Source of the DNA: Campylorhamphus procurvoides
Taxonomy: Eukaryota; Chordata; Aves; Passeriformes; Dendrocolaptidae
Direction of reading: 5' to 3'
NCBI GenBank assembly: GCA_013396655.1
Contig: WBMV01005060.1
Coordinates: 744,001-808,000 of the forward strand
DNA length: 64,000 nt
Shown here: piece after piece, positions 54,248 through 64,000 of the stretch
How the letters are laid out: every line of letters begins with the position of its first letter
Position numbering within the stretch: position 1 is the first letter of the stretch
The notes under the pieces: model-generated
What the model saw: only the letters and a program-made list of their open reading frames with translations
Told to the model about the DNA's origin: nothing
Database searches by the model: none
Translations under genes and position numbers: made by a program

Positions 54248-55710
54248 CTGAATCACACAAATATTCAAGCTGGGAGGAAGCTCAGGAGAGAATCTGCTCC
54301 ACTCCCCAGCTCAAGCAGGGCTAAGTCCAAAGCTATGACACAGAATCACAGAATCACCTAGGTTGGAAAAGATCTCTGAGATCAGTGAGCCCAACCTATG
54401 ACCAAACACCACCGTGTCAACCAGACCATGGCACTGAGTGCCATGTCTTAAACGCCTCCAGGGATGGTGACTCCACCACCTCCCTGGGCAGTCCATTCCA
54501 ATGCCCAATCACTCCCTCTCTAAAGAACTTCTTCCCAATATCCAACCTAAACCTCCCCTGGTGCAGCTTAAGCCTGTGTCCTTTTGTCTTACTGCTGGTT
54601 GCTTGGGAGAAGAGACCGATTCCCACCTGACTACAACCTCCTCTCAGGTGGTTGTAGAGAGTGAGAAGGTCCCCTGAGCCTCCTCCAGGCTCAACATCCC
54701 CAGCTCCCTGGGGCCACCTGGGCACACGCTGGCTCGTGTTCAGCTGCTGTCAATTAGATGCCCCAGGTCCTTTTCGGCCTGGCTGCTCTTCAGACACTGT
54801 CCCCAGACTGTGGTGCACCATGAGGTGGTTGTGGCTATGATGCATTGTCAGTCAAGTTCTGCACATCTCCAAGGATGGGTATTCCATAGCCTTTCCAAGT
54901 AATCTGTTCCAGATTCCATTTCCAGTTTCAATCCCCTCACATAATAGTTGTTTTTTATGCCCAAAAAGACATTCTCTTGCTGCAAGTTGTTTTAATTGCC
55001 TCATATTCTTATCACGTGTCCCCCTGGGAAAAGTCTTTTCTTAATCCTCCTCCAGGCAGGTGCAGACACAATAAGCCTCCCTTTCCCATGAAAAATGTAT
55101 ATGCTGGTGTGCAGGATCAGTCCATTGCAGGTAGAAGAGCACATGTCTTTGCTGAACACTATGAGACAGGTGGATTCTTAGCCCAGCTTGTCAGAATGCC
55201 ATTGAATGGGCCAACCCTGCCCATCAGGATCAGCCACTGCTCCCAAGCTGGTGTGGTCTGCCAAGAGTTCAAGGCTGCAGTTGATTCCATTGCCCAAGCT
55301 ATTCATGGAAGCGTTCAACAGCACTGGCACCAGTGTCTGTCCTGAGGAATGCCTCAGCAGCCAGCTCTCAGTCTCACCCCAGGGCAGTGTTATTCTTCAG
55401 GTCTGATGGTCCAGCCCGTTTTCTGTGTCTACACATGCATCCCATCTCTCTCCAATTTGGCTGTAAGGATACTACATAAGGAAGTCTTTGCTAAGGACAG
55501 GAAACATGACATTTTCTGCTCTCTCTTCTTCCACAAAAGAGAGGGAAATCTGGCTAGTTAGGCATAGTTTGCCCCTGGTGAAGCCATGATGGCTATTCCC
55601 AATCACCATTTTGTTCCACATATGTCTCGAAATAAAATTAATTTCCATAACCTCTAGGAATATGGTATACAGTCTTCCCAGGGACTGACATGCTACCTCA
55701 GGCTCAGAAT
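54248..55710 (-). mobile_element. Older CR1 LINE copy, interrupted by a younger CR1
   Basis: Two pieces, 54248-54338 and 54834-55710, read on the minus strand as one diverged CR1. The left piece resembles a CR1 3' end (gaatcacacaaatattcaagctgggagg, CCCAGCTCAAGCAGGGCTAA). The right piece continues with CATCTCCAAGGATGGGTATT, CACGTGTCCCCCTGGGAAAAG, and coding remnants including VIGNSHHGFTRGKLCLTSQ (55723-55472 frame), equivalent to the CR1 RT block before the palm. The interior between them is the younger insertion. The right border near 55710 is approximate. Confidence 0.8.
54339..54833 (-). mobile_element. Younger CR1 LINE inserted into the older copy
   Basis: It begins on the plus strand with cacagaatcacagaatcacc and AGGTTGGAAAAGATCTCTGA, the reverse of a well-preserved CR1 3' end. 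It continues through TCCAGGGATGGTGACTCCAC, CCTGGGCAGTCCATTCCAAT, and ORF2 C-terminal remnants ([20 protein letters not shown]). A short stretch is missing around 54715-54740. The 7-bp sequence gctatga flanks it exactly (54332-54338 and 54834-54840), consistent with a target-site duplication. Confidence 0.88.
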
Positions 55711-56512
55711 ATTTATGATACAATTAATATTTGTTTTTCAAAAACAAAGATACAAAAGTACTGATTTTATGTTCCTCCCACAAAGACTTTTTTTTCAGCT
55801 TTTAAAAAATCTTTACTATTACATAATTTTTATACACACCTTTATACATTTTCCTTGCTTGAAATGAACAGCATAGCAGAAAACAAAGTTTAATTATTCA
55901 TAATTTTACAAGATAATACTTTTTAAAAAGCAATACATCTTTCTTCCTTTAATTTGCATGACAAAAGCTTCTGCGTGGTCAAGGATTTGAAAATTCATCC
56001 AAAATTTTCAGAGATGATTCATATAGGAATCTGCAATGGCATAAAACAATGCATAACAGGATTAGAAATGCTAAATGCCAAATCAATCCTCAACTATTTG
56101 ATTCTCAGAGTACAGCTGCCCCATGATTTCTTTGACCAGTTTGTCCATATTAGTTTAAATAGTAAAAATGCCTTTGCAAATTACTTTTGAAATAGCTGGA
56201 TTCTTTTCCTTTCAACTTTTCTGTTTTTCTGCTCATCATCTCTGTCTATAGTGTAACCAGCAGCAGGTCAGTTTCAATTACTATGTCAATTCAAGCCCAT
56301 TTTCTGATATTTCATCATCTATTTAAAAACCCACTCATTTCCTTCACAGTATTGTTACTCTTTTTTCAAACATAGTGAAATCCTTTACTGATAATTCATC
56401 CTAAGACCACTTTTCATTCTTTTACTTTCTTTTTTCTCCCTCACTCTTCAGTCTTCATATTTTTTCTCTTTCCCCCTGCAAGTTTTTCCCAAGCCTGAGC
56501 TTTCTATCTTAC
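55711..56512. other. AT-rich DNA, probably intronic or downstream of the minus-strand gene
   Basis: No supportable feature. A 78-codon plus-strand frame (55954-56190) is open but not recognisable. The tract 56340-56480 is strongly pyrimidine-rich on the plus strand. Confidence 0.45.
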
Positions 56513-56630
56513 CAATAGATTTGTAACATGGGACCAGGTACCTGCAGCACACTGGACAATGAGCCGTCCTTCCGGATAACCGTGCGCCTCCCGAAAAAAC
56601 ACACTCAAGTCAGTTTTGCCAGGTACCTTT
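56513..56630 (-). CDS. Probable exon of the unidentified minus-strand gene
   Basis: An acceptor (gttccctag) is followed by a 118-bp open segment and a donor (TTG before gtaaga). An alternative donor at 56542 (GCAG before gtacct) would shorten it to 89 bp. It begins with one base that completes the codon left by the exon at 59658-59760, giving Arg, then reads KVPGKTDLSVFFREAHGYPE and continues through GRLIVQCAA. Five CpGs occur within about 35 bp of an otherwise CpG-poor region, which suggests purifying selection. A caution is that the plus strand is also open here (NEPSFRITVRLPKKHTQVSF) with a possible splice pair, so the strand is supported mainly by phase fit. Confidence 0.55.
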
Positions 56631-59600
56631 CTAGGGAACTTTGAGATGGGTGGCAGAGAAATCATACCCAGAGTTATATACCAGAACAACTCAAGAGATA
56701 TTATTTAGAGGTGCAATGAGAGCACAATTAAGAGTTTGGGAGCTAGCTAAATTGTAATACTAAAGAAATATCTTTCAGCACAGCCATTAGCTAACTCTAA
56801 TAGCCATATATCAATATGCTAATTAATGTAAATACACAGTATTAAGTAAAAGTTATTATCCCATAGCACATTTGGTTTTATAGAGCATGGGACATTTTTC
56901 TCTTGCCTTCAAACGACTGCACTGATAGCTTTATCTGCATTTTTTTTGCTGGGTGTAAATAGTTGCATTTTATAAACTAAACCAATGCATGTGCCATTAA
57001 TCTTGAAGAAATTCTCTCAGTATACAATATGTTGTCCAAAATTTTTAAATGCACTGAACAGCATTTTTAAAATAATAGACCCACTGGGCCATCTGAAACC
57101 ACTAATTCAGCTGAAGAAGAGAAGACTAAATTACAATGAAAAGTTTTGCCTCCAAATTAGTACAACAATTCCTTGTAGAAGGGCAGCACTTTAATTACTA
57201 TGCTAGACAGCTTTTTTACTTTTTCCTCTCGTTGCTAATATGTAATAGATTACTTCTAAGTCTAAATTTAAGATGCTGGCACAGAATGCCAAGTCTCTTG
57301 GGAAATTAAAGAATGTCACCATTTCCTGGTATACCTGGGTATTAAATAAAATAATCCCTCAAGGAGTTATTATGAGATAATGCATTCAGAAGCCAAAAAT
57401 AATAATAGTATTAAGTGTGAGTTAAAACCCAGTAATGTATTTTAGCACACAGCAGTGCAGCACTGTGTGTTAGAAGACTGCCTTCAAATTAATGACCAGA
57501 GATCTAGCTCGCAGCACACTATAACTAAAATTTTGGTGTTTGGTAAGTGGAGTAGGATGATAAAATAGTTTACAAACAACAGGGCACGTTTCAGACTGTG
57601 TATAATCACATTTTAGCTGTACATTAGCACATGAGTAGCAGAGCACTACAAATGGCATGTCAGAAGCCACCAGAGGCCCAGCCTGGTCTGACATTCTGTG
57701 TAGCTGAGAAACTGCAAACACACTTTAATTCATCATGCAAAACCTAATCACAGAACTTCCTCCAAGCCTCTTTGCAGCATCAATTATTTTACCTCTCTAG
57801 AGAGAAAAAATCCACAACATGCCCGGACAAATATGAATCCTTCCAAATTTTGCAAAGCTGTGTGACAGCTTCTGAACTTTGTTACCATACTGCAATTCTG
57901 ATTCTTGTTAAAAAATCTCCCATTATCATGTTCATATTCCTAACCTCTGAATTCTGTCTGCAACTATCTTCTGGGTTTATATTACACAAAGGTAGCTACT
58001 CATATATCAGGAAATTAAAGCTCTGCGTAGCATCTTATGCTCTTCATCTGCCCCAACATCTATGTTGATTTGTCCCTGTTCACTGGGCAGAGATGATCAT
58101 ATAGATTCATAAAGCAATTATCTGTGTTCTCACTTTAATTTATAGTCAGTGGTGTTCTCAAGTGGCAGCAATTATTCATTTTAATGTGCCTATTTATTTC
58201 ATCATGTCAAGATTCACTTTAATTTCTCAGCATTTTCTACTGTCTTGATTATAAGAAGTGCAAACTGAATCATGATACCCTGCTGCTCACCTTTCTTTTC
58301 CAGATTATTATTATTATTAAAGAATATTCAACTAGGACACTTGGCAATCCAACACTAAATGATTTCATGGGGGGGAAATCGAGTTTTGTTTATTTGGTTT
58401 TGGTTTTGTTTCTAAGCTAGGCCCTAACCAAGGACATTTGTTCACAACAAAGCAACTCTTCTGCTTTCTTGTTGGCCTCTTTTAGGCTGTGGAATGAATG
58501 CCAGACTTCATCCTCTGGATGGAGTCACAGCTCAGATATCAAAGGCCTATGTCCAGTCACTGAAATGCCAGGGAACTATGTGGCTCAGGCCAGGGATCCA
58601 TCAGAAAGTGCACTGGGGAAGCGTGCTCAGGTTGGGAAGAAACCAGAGTAAATGAAGTTGGGCTTTTTGCCTTGTATGTGGGTTTTGTTTGTTTGGTTGG
58701 TTTGTTTAGGAGGCTTTTTTTGTGGTTTTTGTTGTTTTGGTTGGTTGGTGGTTTTTTTTTTTTAATTACAAAGTCTGTTTACTCTACATCCACTGTTTGA
58801 CTGAATAGTAAGGATCATCAATTTGAAGAATGAGACTGCAAGGGCCTCTGCATGTTTAGGCCACTGTGGTGCATTACAAACTTTCTCAGTAATTTTGGAT
58901 GATTGCCCATAACCACAATCTGTTTTCTTCACATTCTGTTTGTGCTTACAATGCCTCCTTTGCACGCTGTTTAATTCCATGGGCTGTTCAATAAAGTAGG
59001 CAGAAATCAAACATCCACAAATTTTAAGACTTAAGCAAGTTTGGGACACTTAAGGCTAAAGCTTTCATCATGATTCGGTGTCTTTGGCAGGTCTGAAATA
59101 AATGCAACCACCATTTAGCCTATCACTTTGAAAAAAAACTCATCACAAGAGGTGCACCAGATATGACACTGAAATACCCCCCAAAAAGAACAAAATAAAA
59201 TCACCTGTAGAAAGGTGTCAAAATCATTGTTATATTCAGTTAATTTTTACCATCTGCATAGGTTTGGATTCATATGCCTAATGCTAAAGTGTGGGAGAAA
59301 AATCTACTAGAAATAAGAAATAATAACTACACTATTTGCTTTGTTCTATACCTGCTGCTAACTGACTTGAATTTCAGAATCAAATCCTGCAATATACAAG
59401 ATCAAGCCATAACACATTCAAATTTACTGAAAAAAAATGAAGCTAAACATGCAAAGATTGCAATCACAGCAGATGGAAGGGCAGGAAATTTAATACTGTG
59501 CTGGGCTCAACAGCTTCCCATTTTTTCCCCCAGTATTTTAAACCTTGCAATCAATCATTCAGAACACTCCAACAGTGTTATGTAAGAGCAGAACAGAGCC

Positions 59601-59657
59601 AATTATTGCAGAGAGGGGACAGGAGAGGTTAGTGTTCATTTCTCACAGCACAGTTAC
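56631..59657 (-). other. Probable intron
   Basis: About 3 kb of AT-rich sequence lies between two probable exons of the minus-strand gene. Frames up to 98 codons are open on either strand but show no splice-bounded coding block that keeps phase. It contains the T/G-rich tract at 58675-58766 and a short (ATT)n run near 58306-58319. Confidence 0.45.
58675..58766 (+). repeat. T/G-rich tract with GGTT-type repeats
   Basis: The plus strand is almost purely T and G for about 90 bases, with repeated ggttggtttg and gtttgtttgg motifs, including ggttggttggtgg at 58738-58750. Such a two-G run pattern can fold as a two-tier quadruplex. A similar but shorter T/G tract lies at about 58383-58411. Confidence 0.8.
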
Positions 59658-59760
59658 CTTTCAGTGCTGCTGGATCCTTCTGTGGCAGCATCCTTGCATG
59701 TTACCAGCTTCCTTCGAATGGCAGGTGCAATATCCTTCAGAAGTGTGGCTTTGTGCTTAC
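59658..59760 (-). CDS. Exon of an unidentified minus-strand gene
   Basis: On the minus strand the acceptor ttatttctaatag precedes a 103-bp open block that ends GAAAG before the donor gtaactg. It starts with two bases that complete a Gly codon with the last base of the exon at 60071-60168. It then encodes 33 residues, with KHKATLLKDIAPAIRRKLV followed by an acidic/Ser-rich end (CKDAATEGSSSTE), and leaves two bases for the next exon. The other two minus frames contain stops. The basic amphipathic start and Ser-rich end look like a helix followed by a loop. I do not recognise the family. The intron to the upstream exon is 310 bp. Confidence 0.72.
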
Positions 59761-60070
59761 CTATTAGAAATAAGATTATGTTGAAATGTTGGACAAAATA
59801 ATAATTTATAAGAAAAACAACCCCACCCCTGTATGTTTTAATAGAATATTTTTAACAGAAAAGATACTTTAATGAAATATTAGGTATTAAATTAGATTCC
59901 CATTGTCCTGGATTAATTACTGTGTATTTCAGCTAATGAGAATATAGAGATGAACCTGATGAGTTAGCAGACAGTTGTAAATATATTTTACAAGTGATAT
60001 AACTTTAATCCCATAAGATCTCAGCTTTCAAAATACAACACATAAAAAGGATAAAAATGCTTCGACTGAC

Positions 60071-60168
60071 CTTTAATTATCATCACAATGCAGACAGTAG
60101 CTGTTAGACTAAAAATCCCTTTAATTTCTTCAGAGAGAATGCATTCCATTAATTCATTTAAAAATGAC
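60071..60168 (-). CDS. Exon of an unidentified minus-strand gene
   Basis: A strong polypyrimidine tract and acceptor (gcacttttttttccttag) precede a 98-bp open block ending AAAG before the donor gtcagt. One leading base completes an Arg codon with the exon at 63124-63227. Then 32 residues follow, beginning SFLNELMECILSEEIKGIF and ending in the hydrophobic LTATVCIVMIIK; one base remains for the next exon. The composition suits a helical repeat more than a membrane helix, although the terminal hydrophobic run is long. Only this frame is open through the block. Confidence 0.72.
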
Positions 60169-62103
60169 CTAAGGAAAAAAAAGTGCAAGAAATACATTAT
60201 AATCCATGTTTGTTTCAACACAGAACAGAACAAAACATATTTGTAATTATGCTCCCCTGCCACCACAGCTTCAAAGATGCCACACAGGACAAAGCAGTGG
60301 TGTTTGGGTAACTGAAGACTGTGCTGCTTCTGGAACTGAGACTATCAGAGTGAGCAGAATGGTGAATTACTTGGGAAGAAAATATAAATTTGTAAACAGA
60401 AAAAGTAGTTGTTAAGACAAATTAAGAGCTCATGGTATATTTGGGAAAGTCAATCCATGAAAAAGCTACTGGTTCTACTGAAATTTATCTCACGTAATTT
60501 GTACTGAAATTTCTAACTTGAATTAAACTGAAGTTTAAAAAATACTTTCTATGACCCCAATAGTTTGTTCGTAACTACTCAAGCTTAATTAACACTCTGA
60601 CTTAAAATGTATTAAAAGAGATGGATTTCCAATTACAATCCAAAGAAGATCATTTACAACTAAATATAGCCCTGAAAGACTTCCAAATATTTTAGTCATT
60701 GAAAGTATGGATAGAATAACAGAATTAGGACAACTCTTCATTGTAAAATCTGAGATAAATACCATCTCAATATGTATCTTAGGAGACACACTTTTAGGAA
60801 GACACGAAAGTATTACCAGCAAATTCTAGTGCTGTTTTGGGATATATGTCAAGTCAAGAAAAATGAAACAAGGGAGTCACAGAAGGGGTCTAGCAACCAA
60901 ACAGAACTGCAATATGGAGTAAGACGATACTATGGAATGCAAACACTTATTGGTCATTAATGTTTACGGTAAAAATACCAAATTTAACTCAGAAGCAATT
61001 CTCACAACTAGAGAAAAATAAAAGAACAAGAGGGATAAATCAGGAGCTGGACAAGATCCATAATCCTCATACTTCTCTGGGTGCAAAGCTAAATGATCTG
61101 TGAAGAACTAAAGTGGAAACTGAGAGCAGTAATGTTACAGTAGCTTTCCCTAAAATATTTCAAAATAACTTTAACAGTATTATTATCTGTTACCAAAACT
61201 GAACCCCATAAATAGCCAGTTCTGACTTCAATTGTTCCTCAGGTTTTATTGTGCTAAGGTGTCAGAAAGAAATATGCAGTTAAGAACCAATTCAGAATAT
61301 AAGTCTTGTAGAAGCTCACATATTGCTCCTAAGAGCTGAAAAGATAAAAGCTCTTTAGGTTCAGAAATAAGCATTATGAAGTTGCTCATGTATTGCATCA
61401 GTTTTATTATATCACTGTGGACCAACATGACCAAACATTGAATCCATTTCATATTGTTCTTAAACTGCTAACTGATAGTCCTCGGATCAGAGTTCTGACT
61501 CCATTGTTATCACTGTTTGGGTCACTAAGCACACTCTTCAGCTATAATTTTATTAACCTGTAATAGGACTCACTGCAGCTGCCTTTCCCCACCTCCCTCT
61601 GAAAAAGGGTCACATGAGCCTGCAGGCAAAGATAAAATAGAACAGAACAATAAGCTCTTTAAAAATACATATAAGTAACAGAGGTAAGTAATTGGTTCCT
61701 ATACAGATAGTTCCCTGCTAAAGGAAAGGGTATTCACACAATTGGATGGATATTGCCAAGCCTCAGTATTATCACTGCTATGGGGACTGAAATTCACTGC
61801 TAGAGACTGACTGATTAGTACTGAAAATACAATAGATGCTGCAGAACTCAGAGCAAGATCACTGTGTGCTCACAGAACACATCAGAACTCATAATGTCAA
61901 AGGCTTTTGCATTGACATAAAGATTTCTGAGATACTGCATGATTTACTATTGGACTCTGATCGTGGCCTATCAACACAGATTTATACAAGAAAATAACCT
62001 TAAAATTAGTCTCAATTGTGAGGCACCAGTAGAACCACATGGAAATTATCTCCTGACTTGGATCTTCTTTGCACCAAACAGATAAATACCAGAAGATGGA
62101 TAC

Positions 62104-62170
62104 TTGTTTTCCAAAGTACTCATATGGTCCAAACTTGCAATTTTCTCCATCAAGAATAGAAAAGATTCTC
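62104..62170 (-). CDS. Weak candidate exon of the minus-strand gene
   Basis: If the acceptor is the AG of tggtcaag (62171-62172), the 67-bp block begins with two bases that complete a Gly codon with the candidate exon at 62254-62360. It reads ESFLFLMEKIASLDHMSTLE plus one residue and leaves two bases that join the exon at 60071-60168. The donor (AA before gtatcc) is mediocre. A better-looking acceptor 8 bases upstream (ttttcttgcag) gives a different phase. Another frame is open too, so the support is phase continuity and peptide character only. Confidence 0.28.
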
Positions 62171-62253
62171 CTTGACCACTGCAAGAAAACGTTTCAGAGG
62201 AATTCATTGATTTTCTGCACCTCTTTTGAAAAGAGGTTTCACTAAGACAACAC

Positions 62254-62360
62254 CTTGATGGACAGCTGCTGCCTCATGGAAGAACAAGATTTGGATTAGC
62301 CGGACTGTTGCTAGACTCTCTGGAGTCTTTTGTTTTGCAAGTTCAACTAGAATTAGAGGA
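62254..62360 (-). CDS. Candidate exon of the minus-strand gene
   Basis: An excellent pyrimidine tract and acceptor (gttttttttttccttcccag) is followed by 107 open bases ending CAAG before the donor gtgttg. The first base fits the two bases left by the exon at 63124-63227 (Ser codon). The next 35 codons include LVELAKQKTPESLATVRLI and then QILFFHEAAAVHQ, a typical helix-turn-helix repeat composition. The end phase does not match the exon at 60071-60168, so this exon is valid only if an intermediate exon exists. The plus strand is also open here, which is why confidence is limited. Confidence 0.42.
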
Positions 62361-63123
62361 CTGGGAAGGAAAAAAAAAACAACACACCTCATGCAGAGCA
62401 GAAACTGTGATATTCAGTGCCTGTCAGATTTGGAAGTTAAGAATAGGAATTAGTTGTGGTAAATCAGGGAGAAAGACAGGACTTCTAAGCCCCTTTATCA
62501 TTTAAAATAAATCTAGTGTGTATAGTCATGTAAATAAAAATTGAATATGAACAAACGAAGCAAAATGATATTCCCTTGTGACACTTTTAGAAGATACTCA
62601 GGGCCCCCACTAAATATAGCATAGAAAAAACTCAACAGTTTAAGCTTAACCTTACTTTTGGAGGCTTTTAGGACTCAGATACTTTAAAAGTATTTTGAAT
62701 GTTGTGACTTTAATACATCTGTAATACATATCATCTCACTGCAGATGTTCAATTAAAGGATTAAATCTATTTCTGGCAAATATTTTATCTCATCTAAATA
62801 TTTCTATTTTGAGGAGACTAATGTTTCTAAGTATCCTATGAAAGAAGCAAGCCAAGAAGCATGACTAAAGAACTCATTAAGACAAACAGTCTCATAAACA
62901 GGAAGAACTCTTGATTAAAAAAATGGAATCAACCCTAGTAATCAATACCCCCAGGCAATATGTCAAGAGAAAAGGATTATGAAGGAGTCCAGGTAAATTT
63001 AGTCAGCAATTAGTTCTTCAAAATTTATTTGAATTTAGAAATTAAAACTTTATAGACAACATATAAACTGTGTTTATTAGTACATTAGCACAACCTTGGA
63101 CAAATTAACATAGAAACATTTAC

Positions 63124-63227
63124 CTGACAATATTAACTGACTTCATAATTATGGCCATTAAGCTGCTTGAAAGAGAGGGAAGCTCTGAAATAGTCTTTGG
63201 TATAGTGAAGTCTTTTTCACTGGAAGC
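63124..63227 (-). CDS. Exon of an unidentified minus-strand gene
   Basis: The acceptor gacttttttctttttag precedes a 104-bp open block ending GTCAG before the donor gtaaatg. Read in phase 0 it gives 34 residues beginning ASSEKDFTIPKTISELPSL, followed by a helical SSSLMAIIMKSVNIV, with two bases left over. Those two bases plus the first base of the exon at 60071-60168 make Arg. Splice sites are close to consensus at both ends. It is the most upstream exon visible. Because it starts in phase 0 without an initiating Met, the gene begins to the right, outside the window or in the final 770 bases, where I could not find a convincing exon. Confidence 0.72.
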
Positions 63228-64000
63228 CTAAAAAGAAAAAAGTCAACAACTGTTGTAGATCAAGAAGTATATGTATGCAGAAAACATTGAAGCAAGTCTA
63301 TATTTCAGTAATCACACTAACCAAGACCTATCCTGAAATAGTTAGAACATTCACAAGTGTTCTTTGAATAGCTGTAGTCCAACTGTGTTGTGTCCAAATA
63401 AACAAAACCAATTTAAATTAGAAATACTAAAACTAAACAACGTAAACAATATTTGTACCAAGGTAAATATTCTCTACAGACCAGAAGTTTCCTTTAACTA
63501 CAAAGGCACAGCCCTCTATGTCTCCAGGCTGAAGTGTGCATACATGATTTCTAAAAATAACTCCAGTGACAGAGATTTCCTGAATCCGTGCTCTTTTTGG
63601 TGTCAAGCTCTGAATAGCGTGGCAAATATTTAGCTAGAACTGAGTTTTGATTTACTATTACAATAACCTGGGGGCAGGGAAAACCCCAGCTCAGAACAGT
63701 GACTGGAATGAACACTCATAATTTATGAGTGTGAATCTCCACTATCACTCAAGCCCATAAATGTTTACTCTGCATCATCTCTAAAGAGCACCTGTCAGCC
63801 CAGAGTCCCTCAGCTGATACATTAATGCTTGCAGGTAAACATCTGCTATTGTCTCAGTTCTTGTAATACAGAATCTTGCAAAGCAGCTCTGTTGTACTCA
63901 GGACTTTCTGACAACTGTTTTTTGCTCTATTTCTGACACATCCAGCAGCCACTGCAAAAGTCCAGCCTCTGCTCTTCCTTGTTAGTTCTCAAAGCTTCCA
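63228..64000. other. Probable intron or upstream part of the minus-strand gene
   Basis: No exon with a matching phase was found. A plus-strand frame (63364-63633) is open but unrecognisable. It contains the 9-bp-arm palindrome at 63712-63732. Confidence 0.4.
63712..63732. repeat. Short palindrome, 9-bp arms and 3-base loop
   Basis: acactcata at 63712-63720 pairs exactly with tatgagtgt at 63724-63732 across att. It could be a homeodomain- or POU-type dyad site, or chance. There is no other support. Confidence 0.6.

Larger units (their letters stand above)
60169..63123 (-). other. Probable intron or introns, with two candidate internal exons
   Basis: About 2.95 kb separates the exons at 60071-60168 and 63124-63227. 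The exons can join directly. Two further candidate exons at 62104-62170 and 62254-62360 would also preserve the frame and are listed separately. Nothing else in the interval is supportable. Confidence 0.45.
56513..63227 (-). other. Span of an unidentified multi-exon protein-coding gene
   Basis: This is the minimum span of the only gene I can support, read right to left. The exons listed below (63124-63227, optional 62254-62360 and 62104-62170, 60071-60168, 59658-59760, 56513-56630) each have AG acceptor and GT donor signals, lengths of 67-118 bp, and phases that join without a stop. The core junction order is phase 0 start, then 2+1, 1+2, 2+1. The combined peptide is rich in Leu/Ile/Ala/Lys and looks like packed helices, as in ARM/HEAT-type scaffolds, but I do not recognise the family. 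The first exon starts in phase 0, so earlier exons should lie beyond base 64000; later exons may lie to the left. Confidence 0.65.

Noticed and set aside
55954..56190. 78-codon plus-strand frame and a minus-strand MDKLVKEIMGQLYSENQIVED
   Set aside because: No homology I can recall, no splice sites in the right phase, and an upstream stop next to the minus-strand Met.
61246..61452. Minus-strand frame with LLGAICELLQDLYSELVLN after a good acceptor
   Set aside because: In the phase required to join the neighbouring exons it hits a stop at once, and the open frame ends in a stop without a donor.
1..64000. tRNA, rRNA, CRISPR arrays and bacterial-type operons
   Set aside because: I looked for tRNA box-B motifs, direct repeats with regular spacers and dense coding. 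None is present, and the window is vertebrate nuclear DNA.

Overview
The window reads as nuclear DNA from a bird. Seven clear CR1 LINE segments or copies are present, most of them truncated at the 5' end and several ending in the diagnostic 3' octamer-like tail (ATTCTATG/ATTCTGTG type). There is also an avian ERVL-type solo LTR, and AT-rich single-copy DNA broken by one CpG island that carries an assembly gap. Nothing bacterial is present: no operons, no dense coding and no tRNA or rRNA. Most open frames in the window are chance openings.

Layout. Bases 1-35 kb are AT-rich non-coding DNA. They hold a CR1 at 3.7-4.35 kb, a (GAATA)13 microsatellite at 7.25 kb, a 15-bp exact inverted repeat at 13.9/14.16 kb, a 1.6-kb CR1 with reverse-transcriptase remnants at 16.4-17.9 kb, a CR1 3' end at 22.0-22.3 kb and a few weak ancient LINE/SINE relics. 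Bases 36.0-37.6 kb are a CpG island interrupted by a 637-N gap, followed by a degenerate 25-28-bp G-rich minisatellite and a CR1 tail. At 41.46-42.51 kb lies a 5'-truncated RTE-type non-LTR retrotransposon. It has an RT palm motif, a C-terminal C2HC finger, an ATG-repeat tail and a perfect 9-bp target-site duplication. A CR1 fragment lies at 46.5 kb, a solo ERVL-type LTR (TG...CA, probable 5-bp duplication) at 53.47-53.99 kb, and a nested pair of CR1 copies at 54.2-55.7 kb.

The right end (about 56.5-63.2 kb) contains the only convincing protein-coding gene, on the minus strand. Three exons (63124-63227, 60071-60168, 59658-59760) have good splice signals and reading phases that fit exactly. 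A fourth (56513-56630) also fits. Two weaker exons (62254-62360, 62104-62170) could sit between the first two and keep phase, and one more (52775-52921) could follow. The peptide is helix-rich, as in large ARM/HEAT-type proteins, but I cannot name the gene. It probably begins beyond base 64000.

I found no evidence of an undescribed molecular system. The most useful observations are the unannotated multi-exon gene, the RTE insertion with exact boundaries, the nested CR1 event, the solo LTR and the 15-bp inverted repeat.
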